9,401 nucleotides of DNA from an uncultured Gloeocapsa sp. (GTDB lineage: Bacteria > Cyanobacteriota > Cyanobacteriia > Cyanobacteriales > Gloeocapsaceae): NCBI GenBank assembly GCA_937930495.1, contig CALGKL010000178.1, positions 1 to 9,401 of the forward strand, given 5' to 3'. The translations under genes and the position numbers were made by a program. The notes beneath the pieces were generated by a model, which was not told the DNA's origin, did no database searches, and saw nothing but the letters and a program-made list of their open reading frames with translations. This document shows positions 5,749-9,401 of the stretch, piece after piece; position 1 is the first letter of the stretch, and every line of letters begins with the position of its first letter.

Positions 5749-7023
5749 ATGACTATAGATAAACAAACCAATAGTAGTAATGATAGATATCCGCCTAGAT
5801 TAATGAGTTCATCTACCTCATCAGGAGAACTACCGAGCAATAACCATAACCCAAGTAATACTATTGTTCCTATTTCCAACAGTGTAGATAATCGTACTTT
5901 TAGCCAAGAAAAATCTCGTCATAACCAAATCCTCCCGAGTAATATTGCTCAACTCAAAGTTATTGGAGTAGGTGGGGGAGGGTGTAACGCGGTTAACCGC
6001 ATGATCGAAAGAGAATTGAGTGGAGTAGAATTTTGGGCGATTAATACCGACGCCCAAGCCTTAGCTCACGCATCAGCCCCCTACCGCTTACAAATAGGTA
6101 AAAAGATTACCCGAGGTCTAGGGGCAGGGGGTAATCCAGCCATTGGTCAAAAAGCTGCCGAAGAATCCCGCGAAGAAATCGCCAACGCCTTAGAAAATAC
6201 CGATATGGTCTTTATTACCGCAGGTATGGGGGGAGGAACGGGAACAGGTGCAGCACCGATTGTAGCTGAAGTAGCTAAAGAAATGGGTTGTTTAACCGTA
6301 GGGGTAGTCACCCGACCTTTTACATTTGAAGGAAGAAGACGGACAAATCAGGCAGAAGAAGGAATTAGCGCCCTACAAACGCGGGTTGACACTTTGATTG
6401 TGATTCCCAACAATCAGCTCCTAGAGGTAATTAACCCAGATACCCCCATGCAGGAAGCTTTCAGAACCGCAGATGATATCCTGCGTCAAGGTGTACAGGG
6501 AATCTCCGATATTATAACTATCCCCGGTTTAGTTAACGTAGATTTTGCCGACGTTAGGGCTATTATGGCCGATGCTGGTTCAGCTTTAATGGGGATTGGT
6601 TTAGGATCGGGAAAATCCCGCGCTAAAGAAGCAGCAGTAGCGGCTATTTCTTCCCCTTTGTTAGAATCTTCCATCGAAGGAGCAAAAGGAGTAGTTTTAA
6701 ATATTACTGGAGGCCGAGATTTAACCCTCCACGAGGTTAACGCCGCCGCAGAAACTATCTATGAGATAGTTGATCCTAACGCTAATATTATCTTCGGTGC
6801 GGTTATTGATGAGGATATGCAAGGAGAAATCAGAGTAACGGTGATCGCTACTGGTTTCACCGGGGAAAGTAGAACATCAAGTATCAGTACAACCACCAGA
6901 ACTCCCCTAAGAACAAACAATCCTACTACCCCTACACGTCCTGTTGCTAAACCGGAATCATCCTCGGGATTAGATATACCTGATTTCCTGCAAAAACGTC
7001 GTTTTCCTAGGTCTGATAGCTAA
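5749..7023 (+). CDS. ftsZ: FtsZ, tubulin-like cell division GTPase
   Basis: FtsZ polymerises with GTP into the Z-ring that organises division at mid-cell. The 424-residue protein has a Ser/Asn-rich N-terminal extension of about 63 residues, typical of cyanobacterial FtsZ. The GTPase core follows, with [15 protein letters not shown] (71-85), the tubulin signature GGGTGTG (161-167) and the T7 synergy loop NVDFADVR (263-270), including the catalytic aspartates 265 and 268. A Thr/Ser/Pro-rich linker (about 373-406) leads to the C-terminal peptide [14 protein letters not shown] (408-421), the docking site for membrane tethers and division proteins. An in-frame TAG at 5743 rules out an earlier start. 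The next Met (residue 19) has no better ribosome binding site, and nothing strong lies directly before 5749. ftsQ is not upstream; the preceding 1.1 kb is gene-poor. The stop overlaps thiD (TAATG). Confidence 0.98.
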   Translation: MTIDKQTNSSNDRYPPRLMSSSTSSGELPSNNHNPSNTIVPISNSVDNRTFSQEKSRHNQILPSNIAQLKVIGVGGGGCNAVNRMIERELSGVEFWAINTDAQALAHASAPYRLQIGKKITRGLGAGGNPAIGQKAAEESREEIANALENTDMVFITAGMGGGTGTGAAPIVAEVAKEMGCLTVGVVTRPFTFEGRRRTNQAEEGISALQTRVDTLIVIPNNQLLEVINPDTPMQEAFRTADDILRQGVQGISDIITIPGLVNVDFADVRAIMADAGSALMGIGLGSGKSRAKEAAVAAISSPLLESSIEGAKGVVLNITGGRDLTLHEVNAAAETIYEIVDPNANIIFGAVIDEDMQGEIRVTVIATGFTGESRTSSISTTTRTPLRTNNPTTPTRPVAKPESSSGLDIPDFLQKRRFPRSDS

Positions 7024-7844
7024 TGGGCAATTATCCGGTAGCTTTGACTATTGCAGGGTCAGATAGTGGCGGAAGTGCGGGAATTCAAGCAGATTTGCGC
7101 ACTTTTGCCTTTCATTTGGTTCATGGAACAAGTGCTATTACTTGTGTAACGGTGCAAAACACCCAAGGGGTAACCCAGGTGGTGGGGATGGAACCAGAAA
7201 TGGTTGCAGCCCAAATCAGCGCTGTAGCTGAAGATTTTCAGATCCAAGGGGTAAAATTGGGAATGCTCTTGAACCGGGAAATTATGTTAATAGTAGCTAA
7301 GCAGCTGCAAAAATGGCATCTGCCTAATATTATCCTAGACCCAGTGATGGTATCTCGCACAGGTTCGCAATTAATCGCTAAAGAAGCTATAAACACTCTG
7401 ATTGAGGAAATCTTCCCTCTAGCTAGTTTGATAACTCCTAATCGCTATGAAGCCGAGATTTTAGCAGATATGAGTATAGAGAGTTTGGCGGATCTGGAGT
7501 TAGCTAGTCAGAAGATTTATAGTTTAGGTGCAAAAGCGGTATTAATTAAAGGAGGCGGCCTCAAAGGAGAACTTCAAGGCGTAGATGTTTGGTTCGACGG
7601 GGAATCGTGTTATACTCTGAAAACGACAACCTTGCTAACCAAAAATAACAATGGCACAGGTTGTACCTTAGCCGCAGCGATCGCCGCCAACCTCGCCTGG
7701 GGAAAACCACTATTTACCTCAGTAGTACAAGGAAAAGAATACGTAACTAAAGCACTAGCCCAGTCCCTAGATGTTGGCAAAGGAAGAGGACCAATTGGTC
7801 ATTTTTTTCCCTTATTAAACCCAGAAAATAATGACGATTATTAA
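7023..7844 (+). CDS. thiD: ThiD, hydroxymethylpyrimidine / phosphomethylpyrimidine kinase
   Basis: ThiD phosphorylates the pyrimidine precursor of thiamin twice (HMP to HMP-P to HMP-PP) before it joins the thiazole. This 273-residue ribokinase-fold protein has the normal single-domain length, without a ThiE or TenA fusion. Visible motifs are the substrate-binding AGSDSGGSAGIQADL near the N-terminus (11-25), the IILDPVMVSRTG segment (103-114), VLIKGGG (173-179, with the conserved Lys176), and the C-terminal anion-hole motif NGTGCTLAAAIA (210-221), in which Cys214 matches the active-site cysteine of the family. The ATG shares one base with the ftsZ stop and the gene end overlaps hisS by 14 bases, so it sits in a compact co-transcribed cluster. 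Pyridoxal kinase activity is a known alternative for relatives, but the motif set fits ThiD. Confidence 0.95.
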   Translation: MGNYPVALTIAGSDSGGSAGIQADLRTFAFHLVHGTSAITCVTVQNTQGVTQVVGMEPEMVAAQISAVAEDFQIQGVKLGMLLNREIMLIVAKQLQKWHLPNIILDPVMVSRTGSQLIAKEAINTLIEEIFPLASLITPNRYEAEILADMSIESLADLELASQKIYSLGAKAVLIKGGGLKGELQGVDVWFDGESCYTLKTTTLLTKNNNGTGCTLAAAIAANLAWGKPLFTSVVQGKEYVTKALAQSLDVGKGRGPIGHFFPLLNPENNDDY

Positions 7845-9108
7845 AGCTATACGAGGAACAAGAGATATACTACCTACAGAGGTAGGTTATTGGCAACAAG
7901 TGGAAAAAACCGCACGCCAAATCTTTAGTCAAGCTTGTTATCAGGAAATTCGTACCCCTATATTTGAGCAAACTACCCTCTTTGAAAGGGGAATAGGTAC
8001 TAATACCGATGTGGTGGGGAAAGAAATGTATACTTTCCTAGATAAAGGCGATCGCTCCCTGACTCTACGTCCGGAGGGAACAGCGGGGGTAGTTCGTGCT
8101 TTGATTGAACATAACCTCTATAGTAGCGGTGGAGTGCAAAGACTCTGGTACACAGGTCCAATGTTTCGCTATGAACGTCCCCAAGCGGGACGTCAACGAC
8201 AATTTCATCAAATTGGCTTGGAATTAATAGGCACGAGTGACCCCAGAGGAGATGTAGAGGCGATCGCCATCGCCACAGATTTGCTGCGCAATCTCGGTTT
8301 AGTGAATCTACACCTAGCTATTAATTCCGTGGGGACAGGAGAGGATCGCCTACTCTATCGTCAAGCCTTGATAGACTATTTGACTCCCTATCAACAAGAA
8401 TTAGACCCAGATTCACAGGTACGTCTGTTAAATAATCCCCTGAGAATACTAGATAGTAAAGACCCTAAAACTCAAGAGATTGCCCAAAACGCCCCCAAAA
8501 TCATCGACTATTTGAGTCAACCATCCCGAGAACATTTCGAGCGAGTACAACAACTTTTAACGGATTTGGGGATTAGTTATCAACTCAATCACTGTTTGGT
8601 TAGAGGTTTAGATTACTATACCCATACCGCTTTTGAAATTCAATCACAGGATTTAGGGGCGCAAGCTACTGTCTGTGGTGGAGGACGTTATGATGGCTTG
8701 GTTAAAGAATTAGGCGGTCCGGAAACTCCTGCGGTAGGGTGGGCAATTGGGTTAGAAAGGTTGATTATCTTATTACAGCAAAAATCTGCGGTAAGTATAG
8801 TACAGCCAGATTTTTATCTAGTGTCTCGTGGTCATGAAGCTGAAGCCAAAGCCTTGATCCTAGCGCAAAAGTTACGCTATCTTGGTCTAACGGTAGAATT
8901 AGATCTCAGTGGCAGTACATTTGCTAAACAGTTTAAACGCGCTAGTCGTCAGGGGGCGATCGCTTGTTTAGTGTTAGGGGATACCGAAGCAGAAACCGAC
9001 ACAATACAATTAAAATGGTTAAAAACCCAAACTCAAGAAACCCTGACTATTGCCGAATTATTAGCGAAAATTCCCGATTTAAATAAACAATTAGCAGCAA
9101 ACAAATGA
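7831..9108 (+). CDS. hisS: HisRS, histidyl-tRNA synthetase
   Basis: This class II synthetase charges tRNA-His. At 425 residues it is a standard bacterial HisRS rather than the shorter HisZ paralogue, because a complete anticodon-binding domain follows the catalytic core. Motif 1 lies around RTPIFEQTTLF (41-51). Motif 2 is MFRYERPQAGRQRQFHQIG (111-129). The histidine-specific blocks are LVRGLDYYT (256-264, with the catalytic Arg258) and CGGGRYDGL (282-290). Motif 3 is AVGWAIGLERL (301-311). The anticodon domain covers about 325-415. The start at 7831 lies inside the thiD end (14-base overlap). It begins MTIIKAIRGTRDILP, exactly the family N-terminus, which supports that start. Three HIP1 palindromes fall within the gene. 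The stop overlaps the following start (ATGA). Confidence 0.98.
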   Translation: MTIIKAIRGTRDILPTEVGYWQQVEKTARQIFSQACYQEIRTPIFEQTTLFERGIGTNTDVVGKEMYTFLDKGDRSLTLRPEGTAGVVRALIEHNLYSSGGVQRLWYTGPMFRYERPQAGRQRQFHQIGLELIGTSDPRGDVEAIAIATDLLRNLGLVNLHLAINSVGTGEDRLLYRQALIDYLTPYQQELDPDSQVRLLNNPLRILDSKDPKTQEIAQNAPKIIDYLSQPSREHFERVQQLLTDLGISYQLNHCLVRGLDYYTHTAFEIQSQDLGAQATVCGGGRYDGLVKELGGPETPAVGWAIGLERLIILLQQKSAVSIVQPDFYLVSRGHEAEAKALILAQKLRYLGLTVELDLSGSTFAKQFKRASRQGAIACLVLGDTEAETDTIQLKWLKTQTQETLTIAELLAKIPDLNKQLAANK

Positions 9109-9401
9109 GCAAACAGTGGCAATTTTTTCTCGAATCAAAGGAGACATCTAATTTAATTCCTGTGACTACGAGAGATTGTCACGTAGAGATAGGATGTTAT
9201 CGTATTCTCGCTCAAACTTATTTAAGTCATACTCCTATAGACATTCGCTTAGATTATCAAACTCAACAAGGGGAAAAACTCCGTCAGAAATATCGAAGGG
9301 TAACCCCCATTGATGGATGGTTAGTCATCACACCTTTTCTGGATTTAACCGAAGGTAACCTACAATTGAGATGTCAAGCTGATGTTTTAGCAGAATTAAG
9401 T
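9105..9401 (+). CDS. Start of an unrecognised gene coupled to hisS (truncated by the window)
   Basis: An open frame of 99 codons runs from the ATG at 9105, which overlaps the hisS stop (ATGA), to the window edge. It begins MSKQWQFFLESKETSNLIPV and continues with a beta-rich, hydrophilic sequence. There is no signal peptide or membrane segment. Visible features are VTTRDCHVEIGCYRILAQTY (about 20-39) and GWLVITPFLDLTEGNLQLRC (about 71-90), with alternating hydrophobic residues like an immunoglobulin-like or beta-sandwich fold. From memory it resembles the N-terminus of large uncharacterised cyanobacterial proteins, but I cannot name a family. Codon use matches its neighbours. The overlap suggests that it belongs to the ftsZ-thiD-hisS transcription unit. 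Confidence 0.8.
   Translation, partial: MSKQWQFFLESKETSNLIPVTTRDCHVEIGCYRILAQTYLSHTPIDIRLDYQTQQGEKLRQKYRRVTPIDGWLVITPFLDLTEGNLQLRCQADVLAELS

Overview
This window looks like cyanobacterial chromosome. The divergent sufR / sufBCD arrangement is typical of cyanobacteria. FtsZ carries the long N-terminal extension seen in cyanobacterial FtsZ. A DUF3172-type membrane protein is present, and the palindrome GCGATCGC (HIP1) occurs seven times. The DNA is AT-rich. I cannot name the genus.

Layout. Positions 1-3073 hold the minus-strand suf operon in the order sufB-sufC-sufD, with sufD running off the left edge. It encodes the Fe-S cluster assembly scaffold (SufBD) and its ATPase (SufC). Divergent from it is sufR (3206-3838), the Fe-S-sensing repressor of the operon, coupled by a 4-base overlap to an 82-residue protein of unknown function. 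The 132-bp sufB-sufR gap holds two perfect CAAC-N6-GTTG operators exactly 40 bp apart. They flank a shared, symmetric -10 region, so each operator falls on one promoter's -35 zone and just downstream of the other's start point. A convergent minus-strand gene for a single-pass membrane protein (4086-4634) ends 2 bp from the 82-residue gene.

Positions 4635-5748 are a 1.1-kb stretch with no intact gene. It contains an 11-bp-period direct repeat upstream of the DUF3172 gene, several inverted repeats, an intrinsic terminator (about 5166-5195) with no gene in front of it, the frameshifted remains of a minus-strand gene (5392-5632), and a hairpin followed by a Shine-Dalgarno-like TAAGGAG that lies 43 nt from the ftsZ start.

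Positions 5749-9401 are a tightly packed plus-strand cluster: ftsZ (cell division), thiD (thiamin pyrimidine kinase), hisS (histidyl-tRNA synthetase) and the first 99 codons of an unrecognised gene. All three junctions overlap (1, 14 and 4 bases), so the genes are probably co-transcribed and translationally coupled. I see no mobile element, tRNA, rRNA or CRISPR array. The coding genes are mostly housekeeping; the parts worth a second look are the suf control region, the small SufR partner, and the structured, partly degraded ftsZ upstream region.
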